This document shows, in pieces, positions 38,980 to 48,856 of a DNA stretch of 64,000 nt. The notes under the pieces are model-generated. The model was not told the DNA's origin, did not search any database, and saw only the letters and a program-made list of their open reading frames with translations. Position 1 is the first letter of the stretch; each line of letters begins with the position of its first letter. Made by a program: the position numbers and the translations under genes. The stretch comes from Pelagibacterium halotolerans B2 (GTDB lineage: Bacteria > Pseudomonadota > Alphaproteobacteria > Rhizobiales > Devosiaceae): positions 2,170,001 through 2,234,000 of the forward strand of contig NC_016078.1 in the NCBI RefSeq assembly GCF_000230555.1, given 5' to 3'.

Positions 38980-39886
38980 ATCGATCCTCCTCACCATCGC
39001 CACCGCCGCAACCCCGCTCTTGTTGGCCGCCATCGGCGAACTTGTCGTCGAACGCTCGGGCACCCTCAATCTCGGCGTCGAGGGGATGATGGTCATGGGC
39101 GCCGTCGGCGGTTTTGTCGGCATGATCCTCACCGGCAACCCGTTCATCGGCGCACTGGTCGGCGTGCTGTTCGGCACCATCCTCTCGCTGCTCTTTGCGT
39201 TTCTGGCGCTCACGCTGGCCACAAACCAATATGCAACCGGCCTTGCCCTCACCATTCTGGGCCTTGGCTTGTCCGGGTTGATCGGAGAACCCTATGTCGG
39301 CCGTTCGGCCGTCCGCATGCCGGTTCTCGATATCCCCGTTCTCTCCGATATTCCCATTGTCGGACGTTTGCTGTTCGGTCAGGACGTCATCTTCTATATT
39401 TCCATAGCCCTGGTCATCGGCGTTGCCTGGTTCCTGTTCAGGACCAAACAGGGCCTCACCCTGCGCTCGATCGGTGATAATCCGCAATCGGCCCACGCGC
39501 TCGGCATCAAGGTCATCCGCTATCGCTATCTGGCCGTCCTGTTCGGCGGCGCCTGTGCAGGCTTGGCCGGGGCGCATCTCTCACTCGTTTATACCCCGCA
39601 ATGGACCGAGAACATGTCGGCCGGACGCGGCTGGATCGCACTGGCTCTGGTGGTTTTCGCTTCATGGCGACCGGCCCGTGTGCTCGCCGGCGCCTATCTT
39701 TTCGGAGCGGTTTCAATCGGCCAATTGCACGCCCAGGCACTGGGGATCGGCATTCCGTCCCAGGTCCTCTCGGCGCTCCCCTATCTCGCCACCGTCCTGG
39801 TACTGGTGCTCATTTCCCAGAACCGGCGGCTGACGCTGATCAACACCCCGGCCTCGCTCGGCAAGAGCTTCGTGCCGGATCGCTAA
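38972..39886 (+). CDS. BMP-type nucleoside ABC transporter permease 2
   Basis: A 304-aa permease, shorter partner of the preceding one. TPLLLAAIGELVVERSGTLNLGVEGMMVMGAVGG is the typical N-terminal signature, and LRSIGDNPQSAHALGIKVIRYRYL the coupling segment. The start at 38972 lies inside the upstream gene (8-bp overlap). Together the two permeases form the channel. Confidence 0.92.
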   Translation: MLESILLTIATAATPLLLAAIGELVVERSGTLNLGVEGMMVMGAVGGFVGMILTGNPFIGALVGVLFGTILSLLFAFLALTLATNQYATGLALTILGLGLSGLIGEPYVGRSAVRMPVLDIPVLSDIPIVGRLLFGQDVIFYISIALVIGVAWFLFRTKQGLTLRSIGDNPQSAHALGIKVIRYRYLAVLFGGACAGLAGAHLSLVYTPQWTENMSAGRGWIALALVVFASWRPARVLAGAYLFGAVSIGQLHAQALGIGIPSQVLSALPYLATVLVLVLISQNRRLTLINTPASLGKSFVPDR

Positions 39887-39914
39887 AAACTTCAAGTTCA
39901 AGGAAGGGACACTC

Positions 39915-40988
39915 ATGAAAACGCTCCTCTCAACCCTTACGGCAGCCACCGCGCTGTCGCTGACCCTCGTGCCCGCCGCCATGGCGCAGGATGAACCTGT
40001 GGAAGCCTGCTTTGTCTATGTCGGTTCGCACACCGACGGTGGCTGGAGCCAGGCCCACGACATCGCCCGCCTCGCGGTCGAAGAAGAATATGGCGACGCT
40101 GTCGAAACCCGGTTCATCGAAAACGTCGCCGAAGCCACCTCCGAAGGCGCCATCGAGCGTATGGCGCGTTCGGGCTGCGATATCATCTTCACCACCTCGT
40201 TCGGGTTCATGGATCCCACCATCGCCGTTGCCGAGCGTTTCCCCGACGTGCTGTTCGAACACGCCACCGGCTACAAGACCGCACCCAACGTTTCGGTTTA
40301 CAATTCGCGCTTCTATGAAGGCCGCTACATTCAGGGCGTGATTGCCGCCTCGATGTCCGAGGCTGGTGTGGCCGGCTACATCGGCTCGTTCCCCATCCCC
40401 GAGGTCGTACAGGGCATCAATGCCTTCATGCTCGGCGCCCAGTCGATCAACCCCGATTTCGCCGTCAAGGTCGTCTGGGCCAACTCCTGGTACGATCCCG
40501 GTGCGGAAGCCGATGCCGCCAAGGTCCTGATGGACCAGGGCGTCGATATCATCACCCAGCACACCGATTCCACAGCCCCTATGCAGGAAGCCGCCGCCCG
40601 TGGCATCAAGGCGTTCGGTCAGGCTTCCGACATGATCGAAGCGGGTCCTGAAACCCAGCTCACGGCGATCGTCGACACCTGGGCGCCCTATTACATCGAG
40701 CGCGTCGGTGCGGTCATCGACGGCACCTGGGAAACCTCGGATAGCTGGGACGGGCTGGTCGACGGTATTCTGACAATGGCGCCTTACACCAACATGCCAG
40801 AAGAGGTCGCGGCGCTCGCCGAAGAAACCGAGGAAGCCATCAAGTCCGGCGAACTCGTCGTCTTCACCGGCCCGATCAACAAGCAGGACGGAAGCGTCTG
40901 GCTCGCCGAGGGCGAACAGGCGGACGACGGCACTTTGCTCGGTCTGAACTTCTACGTCGAAGGCGTGGACGACCAGCTTCCCCAATAA
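39915..40988 (+). CDS. BMP-family nucleoside-binding protein
   Basis: A 357-aa basic-membrane-protein (Med/BmpA) family binding protein of the importer. Signal peptide [19 protein letters not shown], then [72 protein letters not shown], and [24 protein letters not shown] proteins bind purine nucleosides. The mature protein is strongly acidic. Downstream ade and the purine block support a purine ligand. A terminator follows at 41012. Confidence 0.92.
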   Translation: MKTLLSTLTAATALSLTLVPAAMAQDEPVEACFVYVGSHTDGGWSQAHDIARLAVEEEYGDAVETRFIENVAEATSEGAIERMARSGCDIIFTTSFGFMDPTIAVAERFPDVLFEHATGYKTAPNVSVYNSRFYEGRYIQGVIAASMSEAGVAGYIGSFPIPEVVQGINAFMLGAQSINPDFAVKVVWANSWYDPGAEADAAKVLMDQGVDIITQHTDSTAPMQEAAARGIKAFGQASDMIEAGPETQLTAIVDTWAPYYIERVGAVIDGTWETSDSWDGLVDGILTMAPYTNMPEEVAALAEETEEAIKSGELVVFTGPINKQDGSVWLAEGEQADDGTLLGLNFYVEGVDDQLPQ

Positions 40989-41011
40989 GCCTTCGCGCAC
41001 TGTCAATCGAG

Positions 41012-41044
41012 AGCGGCGGCAGCAATGCCGCCGCTTTTGTTTCT
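41012..41044 (+). terminator. Intrinsic terminator after the nucleoside-binding gene
   Basis: AGCGGCGGC (41012-41020), loop AGCAAT, GCCGCCGCT (41027-41035), then TTTGTTTCTT. The stem is 9 bp, perfect and GC-rich. It separates the importer genes from ade, and may be partly read through, giving ade lower expression. Confidence 0.8.
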
Positions 41045-41100
41045 TGACCGAACACCGGCGCCGCGACACCCTTGCCCAACAAGAACAAGGATCAAAACAG

Positions 41101-42810
41101 ATGACCGATGCAGCCACACTCGCCCGCATGATCCGCGCCGGACGCGGTCTCGACCCTGCCGATCTGGTCATCAAAAACGTCAAGCGGCTCGACATCGTCA
41201 CCGGCGAAATCACCCGGACCGATATCGCCATAGTCGCCGATCGCATCGTCGGCACCCATGGGGTCTATGAAGGCAGGACCGAAATCGACGGAGCGGACCG
41301 CTTTGCGGTCCCCGGCTTTATCGATACCCACCTCCATATCGAGTCCTCGCTGGTCACCCCGCTCGAATTCGACCGCTGTGTGCTGCCCCATGGCGTCACC
41401 ACCGTTATTTGTGATCCTCACGAAATCGCCAACGTGCTCGGCGCGAAAGGCATTCGCTATTTCCTCGACTGCGCCGAGCGCGCAATCATGGATATCCGCA
41501 TCAACCTGTCCTCCTGCGTGCCGGCCACCCCATTCGAGACGGCAGGTGCGCGGCTCGAGATCGACGATCTGCTACCGTTTGCCGACCATCCCAAAATCAT
41601 CGGCCTTGCCGAAATGATGAATTTCCCCGGTGTCATCAATTGCGATCCAGCCATTCTCGCCAAGCTCGAGGCCTTCCAGCACCGGCACATGGACGGCCAC
41701 GCACCACTGCTGTCCGGGCTCGACCTCAACGCCTATCTTGCCGCCGGCATTCGCACCGACCATGAGGCAACCAGCGCCAAGGAGGCGCGCGAAAAACTGT
41801 CCAAAGGCATGGCCATCCTCATTCGCGAGGGCTCGGTATCAAAGGACCTCGATGCGCTGGCCGAGATCCTTGATGAAAACACCTCGGCTTTCGTCGCGCT
41901 GTGTACAGACGACCGCAATCCGCTCGATATCGCCGAAGAGGGTCACCTTGATTCCTCGATCCGCCGTCTGATCGCCCATGGCTGCCCACTGCATCACGTC
42001 TATCGTGCCGCGTCCCATTCCGCCGCCCGTATTTTCGGCCTCAAGGACCGGGGTCAGGTCGCACCCGGCTGGCGTGCCGACATCACCTTGCTCGATAGTC
42101 TTGAAGACTGCCGCGTATCCGACGTCGTTTCCGCCGGTCGCCTGGTCACCGAAACGCTCTGGCCAGCCCGCGAACAGGTCGCGCCTGTCGGTCTCGATTC
42201 CATGAAGGCGAAGCCGGTTGAACCCTCGGCTTTCATCACCGCCCCAAATCCCGACAGGAACGAGGTGCCCGTGATCGGGGTCAAACCCGGCCTCATCCTC
42301 ACCTTCCGCGAAAGCGCGGCGCTGGCCAGCGACGAATCCGGCCTCAAGCCCGATACCGGTGCCGACGTCATCAAGGTGGCGGTCATCGAACGGCACGGCA
42401 TCAACGGCAATATCGGCCGCTCCTTCGTCAAGGGTTTCGGGCTCAAGCGCGGCGCCATCGCCTCATCGGTCGGTCACGACAGCCACAACATCACCGTGGT
42501 CGGCGTCACCGATGAGGACATGGCTCTGGCGGTCAATCGCCTCATCGAAATCGGAGGCGGCTTTGCCGTGGCCTGCGAGGGCGAAATCCTGGCCGATCTC
42601 GCCCTGCCCCTTGCCGGCTTGATGAGCCTGGAGCCTTTCGAGATCGTCACCGAACATCTCGAACATTTGCGCGAGGCGGCAAAAGCACTCGATTGCACCC
42701 TGCCTGAACCCTTTCTTCAGGTCGCCTTCCTCGCCCTGCCCGTCATCCCGCATCTGAAAATGACGGACAACGGGCTGTTCGATGTCGACAAGTTCGATTT
42801 CGTCTCATGA
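41101..42810 (+). CDS. ade: Adenine deaminase
   Basis: A 569-aa amidohydrolase of the bacterial adenine deaminase family (adenine to hypoxanthine + ammonia). The metal motif [11 protein letters not shown], then [31 protein letters not shown] and the C-terminal [24 protein letters not shown] are all present. The frame extends 19 codons upstream without family similarity. It follows the importer, supplying hypoxanthine to xanthine dehydrogenase. Confidence 0.94.
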   Translation: MTDAATLARMIRAGRGLDPADLVIKNVKRLDIVTGEITRTDIAIVADRIVGTHGVYEGRTEIDGADRFAVPGFIDTHLHIESSLVTPLEFDRCVLPHGVTTVICDPHEIANVLGAKGIRYFLDCAERAIMDIRINLSSCVPATPFETAGARLEIDDLLPFADHPKIIGLAEMMNFPGVINCDPAILAKLEAFQHRHMDGHAPLLSGLDLNAYLAAGIRTDHEATSAKEAREKLSKGMAILIREGSVSKDLDALAEILDENTSAFVALCTDDRNPLDIAEEGHLDSSIRRLIAHGCPLHHVYRAASHSAARIFGLKDRGQVAPGWRADITLLDSLEDCRVSDVVSAGRLVTETLWPAREQVAPVGLDSMKAKPVEPSAFITAPNPDRNEVPVIGVKPGLILTFRESAALASDESGLKPDTGADVIKVAVIERHGINGNIGRSFVKGFGLKRGAIASSVGHDSHNITVVGVTDEDMALAVNRLIEIGGGFAVACEGEILADLALPLAGLMSLEPFEIVTEHLEHLREAAKALDCTLPEPFLQVAFLALPVIPHLKMTDNGLFDVDKFDFVS

Positions 42811-42856
42811 GTATACCCGGCTTGATAAAGCCACTTTCCCTCTTATCTCTTAGGGC

Positions 42857-43243
42857 ATGACCAAAGAGCGGACCCGCCTCGAACGCCTGTTCCTACGCCT
42901 CGAAGCGCGTTTCCCGCGTTTCTCGATGGTGATCTATATCCTGCGCCAGCCCTGGGCCATGCTCATCCGCATCCCTCTCGGCATCCTGTTTTGCATCGGC
43001 GGCCTTTTGGCGTTCCTGCCCATCCTCGGTGTCTGGATGCTGCCGCTCGGCCTGTTGTTGCTGGCCATCGACCTGCCTTTCCTGCAGCGGCCGATGAACG
43101 GGATTATCCTGCGTGGCGAGCGCCAGTGGCATTTGTGGCGCCGCAGCCGCCGGGACAGGAAATCGGAGCAGGAGACCTCAGAGAAAAGACAAAAGGCGCA
43201 ACCGTCGCCGCGCCTTTCCGACAATCGCGACGACTATCGTTGA
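42857..43243 (+). CDS. Small PGPGW-like membrane protein
   Basis: A 128-aa protein with a hydrophobic core of two helices ([42 protein letters not shown]). This resembles the short transmembrane PGPGW-type family often found as an orphan in Rhizobiales. The C-terminal third is basic and low-complexity ([21 protein letters not shown]). Function unknown. Its 3' end overlaps malate synthase tail-to-tail by 10 bp. Confidence 0.7.
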   Translation: MTKERTRLERLFLRLEARFPRFSMVIYILRQPWAMLIRIPLGILFCIGGLLAFLPILGVWMLPLGLLLLAIDLPFLQRPMNGIILRGERQWHLWRRSRRDRKSEQETSEKRQKAQPSPRLSDNRDDYR

Positions 43244-45408
43244 GCTTTCTTTTCGGCCCGCTTGGCGTGCAACAGCGGCTCGGTATAACCAGAAGGCTGT
43301 TCGACCCCTTGCAGTGCCAAAGCCAATGCGGCCTGAAAGGCAATCGAGTGTTCGGGATCACCGCTCATGGGCTCATAGGCTGGATCACCCGCATTCTGCT
43401 GATCGACCACCCGGGCCATCCGGGTGAAGGTCGCCACCACCTCGTCCTGGGTCACCACCCCATGCCAGAGCCAGTTGGCGATGGCCTGCGATGAAATGCG
43501 GCAGGTCGCCCGGTCTTCCATCAGTCCCACATTGTTGATGTCGGGGACTTTCGAACACCCCACCCCCGCATCGACCCAGCGCACCACATAGCCCAGGATC
43601 CCTTGCGCATTGTTGTCGAGTTCGCGCTGGATCTGCTCGGCCGAGAGCGTCGCGGGATCAAGCACCGGCATGGAAAACAAGGCGTCCAGACCGGGAATGG
43701 GTTCGTTGTGCCGGCGCTTTTGCGCCTCGAACACGTCGACCTCATGATAGTGGAGCGCGTGCAGCGTTGCCGCCGTCGGCGAAGGCACCCAGGCGCAATT
43801 GGCGCCCGATTTCGGATGCCCGATCTTTTGCTCCATCATCGCCGCCATATCGTCGGGCCGGGCCCACATGCCCTTGCCGATCTGAGCGCGGCCCGTCAGC
43901 CCGCAGGCAATACCGATCGTGACGTTGCGATCCTCGTAGGCTTGAATCCACCGTTCGGCCTTGATCTGGTCCTTGAGCAGCACCGGCCCGGCTTCCATCG
44001 ACGTATGGATTTCGTCACCGGTGCGGTCGAGGAACCCGGTGTTGATAAAAAACACCCGTTCACGCGCTGCATAAATGCACGCTTTGAGGTTGGCCGAGGT
44101 CCGGCGCTCCTCGTCCATGATGCCGATCTTGATGGTGTTGAGCGGCAGCCCGAGGATTTTTTCCACTTCCCCGAACACATTGCACGCAAACAGCACTTCG
44201 GTCGGCCCGTGCATCTTGGGCTTGACGATATAAATCGAGCCGGTTGTTGAATTGGCCTTCCGCTTGCGGTCGTGCAGCGCGCAAAGCGTGGTGATCGCCG
44301 CATCCATCAGCCCCTCGCCGATCGGCTGGCCTTCAGCGTCAAGAATGGCATCGGTGGTCATCAGATGCCCGACATTGCGCACCAGCAGCAATGCGCGCCC
44401 CTTCAGGGTCAACTCGCTTCCATCCGGTGCTGTGTAAACCCGATCCGCATTGAGCGTCCGTGTGACACTCTTGCCGCCCTTTTCGAACGTATCGGCCAGA
44501 TCGCCCTTCATCAGCCCGAGCCAGTTGCGATAGACCCCGACCTTGTCCTCGGCATCGACCGCCGCAACCGAATCCTCGCAATCCTGAATTGTGGTCAACG
44601 CGCTTTCGATCGCCACATCAGCCAGATTGGCCGGATGATCCTTGCCCACCGGATGGTTGGGATCGATCACCAGGTCGACATGCAGCCCGTGGTGCTTGAG
44701 CAGGATGCGCAGCACATCGCCATCGCGCGAATAGCCCGCGAACGCCTCGGGATAAGCCAGTTTCGCCCGGCCATCCTGACTTTCAATCACCAGTCTGGCG
44801 ACATCTCCCGATATATCGACGCCATAGCGTGTCACGGCCCAGTGCTTGACCCCGAGCAACGGAAACGCCTCGTCAAGGAAATGCCCGGCCCGCGCAAACA
44901 CTTCCGCACCGCGCTTGGCATTGTACTGACGCCCCGGTGCCAGATCGCCCTCACGGGCGATCACATCAGTGCCGTAAAACGCATCGTAGAGACTGCCCCA
45001 GCGCGCATTGGCGGCATTGAGCGCATAGCGCGCATTGGACACCGGCACGACAAGCTGCGGGCCGCAGATCGAGGCGATCTCGGGATCGAGATTTTCAGTT
45101 TCGATCCGGAAATCCTCCGGCTCGTCCTCGAGATAGCTGATCTCGCGCAAAAACGCCTGATAGGCCTCCGGGTTCGCTGTTGCCGGGCCATTGTCGCGGT
45201 GCCAGTCGTCGATCTGGTTCTGCATCCTGTCGCGGATTTCCAGGAGCTCGCGATTGCCCGGCATATAGGCCGCGACCATCTCGGCAAACCCCGCCCAGAA
45301 CCTGTCCGAAGCGACATCGGGTCCCTTGAGCGCCTCTTGCTCGACAAACGCGGCAAGCTGTTCATCGACCTGCAAACCGGCTCGGGTGACATAGCTGCTC
45401 ATCTGCAA
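43234..45408 (-). CDS. glcB: Malate synthase G
   Basis: A 724-aa monomeric malate synthase (glyoxylate + acetyl-CoA to malate). It has [19 protein letters not shown] (catalytic and Mg-binding region), the [10 protein letters not shown] motif, [39 protein letters not shown], and [18 protein letters not shown]. It sits between ade and guaD, so it likely assimilates the glyoxylate released from ureidoglycolate. Confidence 0.96.
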   Translation of the reverse strand: MQMSSYVTRAGLQVDEQLAAFVEQEALKGPDVASDRFWAGFAEMVAAYMPGNRELLEIRDRMQNQIDDWHRDNGPATANPEAYQAFLREISYLEDEPEDFRIETENLDPEIASICGPQLVVPVSNARYALNAANARWGSLYDAFYGTDVIAREGDLAPGRQYNAKRGAEVFARAGHFLDEAFPLLGVKHWAVTRYGVDISGDVARLVIESQDGRAKLAYPEAFAGYSRDGDVLRILLKHHGLHVDLVIDPNHPVGKDHPANLADVAIESALTTIQDCEDSVAAVDAEDKVGVYRNWLGLMKGDLADTFEKGGKSVTRTLNADRVYTAPDGSELTLKGRALLLVRNVGHLMTTDAILDAEGQPIGEGLMDAAITTLCALHDRKRKANSTTGSIYIVKPKMHGPTEVLFACNVFGEVEKILGLPLNTIKIGIMDEERRTSANLKACIYAARERVFFINTGFLDRTGDEIHTSMEAGPVLLKDQIKAERWIQAYEDRNVTIGIACGLTGRAQIGKGMWARPDDMAAMMEQKIGHPKSGANCAWVPSPTAATLHALHYHEVDVFEAQKRRHNEPIPGLDALFSMPVLDPATLSAEQIQRELDNNAQGILGYVVRWVDAGVGCSKVPDINNVGLMEDRATCRISSQAIANWLWHGVVTQDEVVATFTRMARVVDQQNAGDPAYEPMSGDPEHSIAFQAALALALQGVEQPSGYTEPLLHAKRAEKKAQR

Positions 45409-45475
45409 ATCTCCTGATCGTTTCCTGCCCAGCTAGCGCGCCAGCCTATTCCCGCCAAGCTGCCGTAAAAAACCC

Positions 45476-45490
45476 TTCCACGATGTGGAA
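45476..45490. promoter_or_regulatory. Palindrome upstream of glcB
   Basis: TTCCAC-GAT-GTGGAA, a perfect 6-bp inverted repeat with 3-bp centre, is one base past the guaD stop and 68 bp upstream of the glcB start. It has operator-like dimensions. It might control glcB separately from guaD. A small hairpin in the guaD-glcB transcript is the alternative. Confidence 0.4.
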
Positions 45491-45491
45491 A

Positions 45492-46796
45492 TCAACCCAA
45501 AGCGCGCTTGGCCGCCTCGCCCGCCACATAGGTCTCTGCAACCACCCGGTCGTCCCCGCATGTCTGGAGCAGAAACAGCTCTTCGGACAGATGGTCCACC
45601 TGCTCCATCTTGAGTGCCATATGCGGCAAGGCTCGGGCATCGAGCACCACCATATCGGCATCGGCGCCCGGCTCCAGGCTACCGATGGTATGCTCGAGCG
45701 ACAAAGCCCGCGCATTGCCCAGCGTCATCATGAAAAAGCTCTCGAGCGGCGAAAGGCGCTGGCCGCGCAATTGCAGCACCTTGTAGCCCTCGTCGAGCGT
45801 GCGCAACATCGCATAGGATGTCCCTCCGCCCACATCGGTCGCCACCCCGATCCGCACATTGGACGCCATCAGCCTCTCGCGATCGAACAGGCCCGAACCG
45901 ATGAACAAATTCGAGGTCGGGCAGAACACCGCCACCGATCCGGTTTCAGAAAGCGCGGCGATTTCCCGATCGGTCATATGGATGCAATGGCCGAGCAATG
46001 TCCTCGGCCCCAGCAGCCCGTAATGCTCATAAACGCCGACATAGTCGGGCAAATTGGGAAACAGCTCCCTGACGAATTCGATTTCCCCCAGGCTTTCATT
46101 CACATGCGTCTGGACATAGGCATCGGGAAATTCGCGAACGAGGTCCTGGGTCATTTCCATCTGCGCATGGGTGGAGGTCAGCGCGAAGCGCGGCGTGATC
46201 GCATAATGGAGCCGCCCCACCCCGTCCCACTTCTCCAGCAACGCCTTGCTCTCGTCATAGCCACGCTGTGGCGTATCGAGCAGCCCCTCGGGCGCGTTGC
46301 GGTCCATCATCACCTTGCCGGCGACCATGCGCATGTCGCGCTTGTTTGCCTCGGTGAAAAAGGCATCGACCGATTGCGGATGCACCGAGCAATAGACCGC
46401 CGCCGTTGTGGTTCCGTAGCGCACCAGTTCGTCGCAGAACAGCGAGGCGATCCGCGCCGCATGGTCCGCATCGGCAAAGCGCTGCTCTTCGACGAACGTA
46501 TAGGTATTGAGCCACTCCAGCAGGTCCTTGGCATACGAGCCGATCACCTGCATCTGCGGATAGTGAATATGGGTATCGATAAAGCCCGGCATAATCAGAT
46601 TGGGCCGGTGATCGATGACCTCGGCCTTGGGCGCGACGACCCTGAGCCCCTCGTTCCACTCCCCGACCGAAACGATCCTGCCCTGATCGACAACCACCGC
46701 CCCATCCTCGATATAGCGATAGCTTTGATGATCGTCCGGTCCCGACGGCTCGGAAATGAACGTCAGGATACGCCCGCGCAAAATCCTTGCAGTCAC
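45492..46796 (-). CDS. guaD: Guanine deaminase
   Basis: A 434-aa amidohydrolase converting guanine to xanthine. It shows PNLIMPGFIDTHIHYPQMQVIGSYAKDLLEWLNTYTF, the guanine deaminase type, then HVNESLGEIEFVRELFP, LGHCIHMTDREIAALSETGSVAVFCPTSNLFIGSG and VGVATDVGGGTSYAM. His and Asp metal ligands are intact. It overlaps puuD by 4 bp. Confidence 0.95.
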   Translation of the reverse strand: MTARILRGRILTFISEPSGPDDHQSYRYIEDGAVVVDQGRIVSVGEWNEGLRVVAPKAEVIDHRPNLIMPGFIDTHIHYPQMQVIGSYAKDLLEWLNTYTFVEEQRFADADHAARIASLFCDELVRYGTTTAAVYCSVHPQSVDAFFTEANKRDMRMVAGKVMMDRNAPEGLLDTPQRGYDESKALLEKWDGVGRLHYAITPRFALTSTHAQMEMTQDLVREFPDAYVQTHVNESLGEIEFVRELFPNLPDYVGVYEHYGLLGPRTLLGHCIHMTDREIAALSETGSVAVFCPTSNLFIGSGLFDRERLMASNVRIGVATDVGGGTSYAMLRTLDEGYKVLQLRGQRLSPLESFFMMTLGNARALSLEHTIGSLEPGADADMVVLDARALPHMALKMEQVDHLSEELFLLQTCGDDRVVAETYVAGEAAKRALG

Positions 46797-48028
46797 AGGC
46801 TGCGCTCCCCGGTCACCGATTGGTACCAGACGGTCAGCATCTGCCGCTCCTCATCGGTCATGAACGACACATTGCCCGGCGGCATGGCATGGCTGCGGGC
46901 GGACTGGATATAGATTTCCCGCGCGTGCTCGGCGATCAACTCGGGCGTATCGAGCCGCACATCCTTGGGCGCCATATGCACGCCCTCATAGGCCGGCTCG
47001 GCGGCATGGCACATCGAGCAGCGGCCAAGAACGATCTGGGACGCCTGCTGGAAATGGGCATCCTCAAGGAATGTCTGGGCCGTCGCCCCCAGCGCGGCCT
47101 CTTCGGCTTCGGCCTGCGTTTTGGGATAGCTCGAAAGCCAGACGATGCCGATAAACAGCACAAGCGCCAGCGCGAACGTCCAGTACTCCCGACGCCCCGT
47201 CGAATGCATTGTGTTGAAGAAATGCCGGATCAGAACCCCGATCAGAAAGATCAGCCCTGCAATCGCCCAGCTGTATTCGGTCGCGAACGCCAGTGGATAA
47301 TGGTTCGACAGCATGAAAAACAGCACCGGCAGGGTCAGGTAATTGTTGTGCACGCTGCGCTGTTTGCTCTGCGCACCCAGCGCAGGATCGGGCGCTTCGC
47401 CAGCCTTCATGGAAGCGACGATTTTCTTTTGATTGGGAATGATGATGAAAAAGACGTTCGCCGACATGATCGTCGCCGTGAACGCTCCCATATGCAGGAA
47501 TGCGGCGCGGCCGGTAAACACCTGCATATAGCCCCACGACATGGCCAGAAGGATCGCAAACAAAACGATCATCAGCCCGTTCTGGCTCTTGCCCAGCGGT
47601 GACTTGCAGAGCAGATCGTAGAGGACCCACCCCAACGCCAGCGAGGCAAGCGAAATGGCAATCGCCACAGGGGCATCGACATCGAATACGGTGCGGTCGA
47701 TCAGGAACAGGTCGGCGCCGGCATAATAAACGATGATGAGCATGGCAAACCCGGTCAGCCAGGTCGAATAGCTCTCCCATTTGAACCAGACCAGATGCTC
47801 GGGCAGGTTAGGCGGCGCCACCATATATTTGTTGATGTGGTAGAACCCGCCCCCATGCACCTGCCACTCTTCGCCCTGCACGCCGGCGGGCAGATCGGCA
47901 TGCTTGCGCAACCCCAGATCGAGCGCGATGAAATAGAACGATGAGCCGATCCACGCGATCCCCACGATCACATGGGTCCAGCGCACGGCAAACGCCATCC
48001 ATTCCCAAAACAGCGTGAAATCAGTCAT
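46793..48028 (-). CDS. puuD: Membrane-bound urate hydroxylase PuuD with cytochrome c domain
   Basis: A 411-aa protein oxidising urate to 5-hydroxyisourate. The N-terminal WMAFAVRWTHVIVGIAWIGSSFYF begins a membrane part of about eight helices (DUF989 type). A C-terminal cytochrome c domain has heme site CSMCH (337-341) and likely Met ligand in HAMPPGN (M382). Unlike oxygen-using urate oxidases, PuuD passes electrons to the respiratory chain through this heme. It overlaps guaD by 4 bp and abuts xdhC. Confidence 0.94.
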   Translation of the reverse strand: MTDFTLFWEWMAFAVRWTHVIVGIAWIGSSFYFIALDLGLRKHADLPAGVQGEEWQVHGGGFYHINKYMVAPPNLPEHLVWFKWESYSTWLTGFAMLIIVYYAGADLFLIDRTVFDVDAPVAIAISLASLALGWVLYDLLCKSPLGKSQNGLMIVLFAILLAMSWGYMQVFTGRAAFLHMGAFTATIMSANVFFIIIPNQKKIVASMKAGEAPDPALGAQSKQRSVHNNYLTLPVLFFMLSNHYPLAFATEYSWAIAGLIFLIGVLIRHFFNTMHSTGRREYWTFALALVLFIGIVWLSSYPKTQAEAEEAALGATAQTFLEDAHFQQASQIVLGRCSMCHAAEPAYEGVHMAPKDVRLDTPELIAEHAREIYIQSARSHAMPPGNVSFMTDEERQMLTVWYQSVTGERSL

Positions 48029-48856
48029 TTAAGTTTGCCCCAACTCTAAACCCCGTCCGGCCAGGGCCCGTAGGATCTCTGCCGCCGTCAGCGCAGCGAT
48101 CACTTCGGGCCGCTTGTCGTGAACATCGGCCCCGCCAATCGGCATGGCCAACCGTCCGACCATCCCCGTATCCAGCCCCATGTCGGAAAGCCAGCTTTTG
48201 AATGTGGCCTTTTTGGTTTTCGACCCGATCATCCCCACATAAGCGGCATCTTCACGCATCAGCGCTTCGGATGCGATGAGAAAATCGAGCCCGTGATCGT
48301 GGGTGAGAACCACAAAGCACGATCCCTTCGGTGCTTCGCGCACCAGTGCTTCAGCCACCGGAACATGCCGCGCTTCCACCCCCTGCGGTACCTTGGCGAT
48401 TTCGGCGGCGCGATTGTCCACGACCAGCGTGCGCAGCGGTAAAAGCGACAATGCCTGCCCCAGCGCATTGCCCACATGTCCGGCCCCGAACACATAGACA
48501 TGGGGCCGCGCCATATAGGCTTTTTCGGCCCGGACCCGCACATCCTGGGCCACATCGGCATCCACCGCCCGCATGCCGATTGCTACCCGTCCGCCGCAGC
48601 ATTGGCCGATCTCCGGACCCAACGGAATATCGAGAGCCGCTACAGCTTCGCCCGAAGCCAACGCCTCGCGGGCCCTTGCGATAGCCAGAAACTCGAGTTG
48701 CCCGCCCCCGATGGTGCCGATTTCATCGTCTGGCGATACCACCATCCACGCTCCAGCCTCGCGCGGTGTCGATCCTTTCGCTTCGGTCACCTCGACCAGG
48801 ACGGCTTGCCTGTGGCGGTCGAGAAAATCGCGCAGATGGTGCGGAGTGACGCTCAC
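48029..48856 (-). CDS. xdhC: Xanthine dehydrogenase accessory protein XdhC
   Basis: A 275-aa maturation factor that holds and sulfurates the molybdenum cofactor for XdhB. VTEAKGSTPREAGAWMVV, IGQCCGGRVAIGM, and the Rossmann part HVYVFGAGHVGNALGQAL with IGSKTKKATFKSWLSDMGL are family marks. I start at the GTG 48856, which overlaps the xdhB stop by 4 bp (GTGA); the longer open frame is not protein-like. Confidence 0.93.
   Translation of the reverse strand: MSVTPHHLRDFLDRHRQAVLVEVTEAKGSTPREAGAWMVVSPDDEIGTIGGGQLEFLAIARAREALASGEAVAALDIPLGPEIGQCCGGRVAIGMRAVDADVAQDVRVRAEKAYMARPHVYVFGAGHVGNALGQALSLLPLRTLVVDNRAAEIAKVPQGVEARHVPVAEALVREAPKGSCFVVLTHDHGLDFLIASEALMREDAAYVGMIGSKTKKATFKSWLSDMGLDTGMVGRLAMPIGGADVHDKRPEVIAALTAAEILRALAGRGLELGQT

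Noticed and set aside
41012..41100. Possible purine riboswitch before ade
   Set aside because: The only structure is a simple terminator hairpin; no purine-riboswitch junction sequence could be found.
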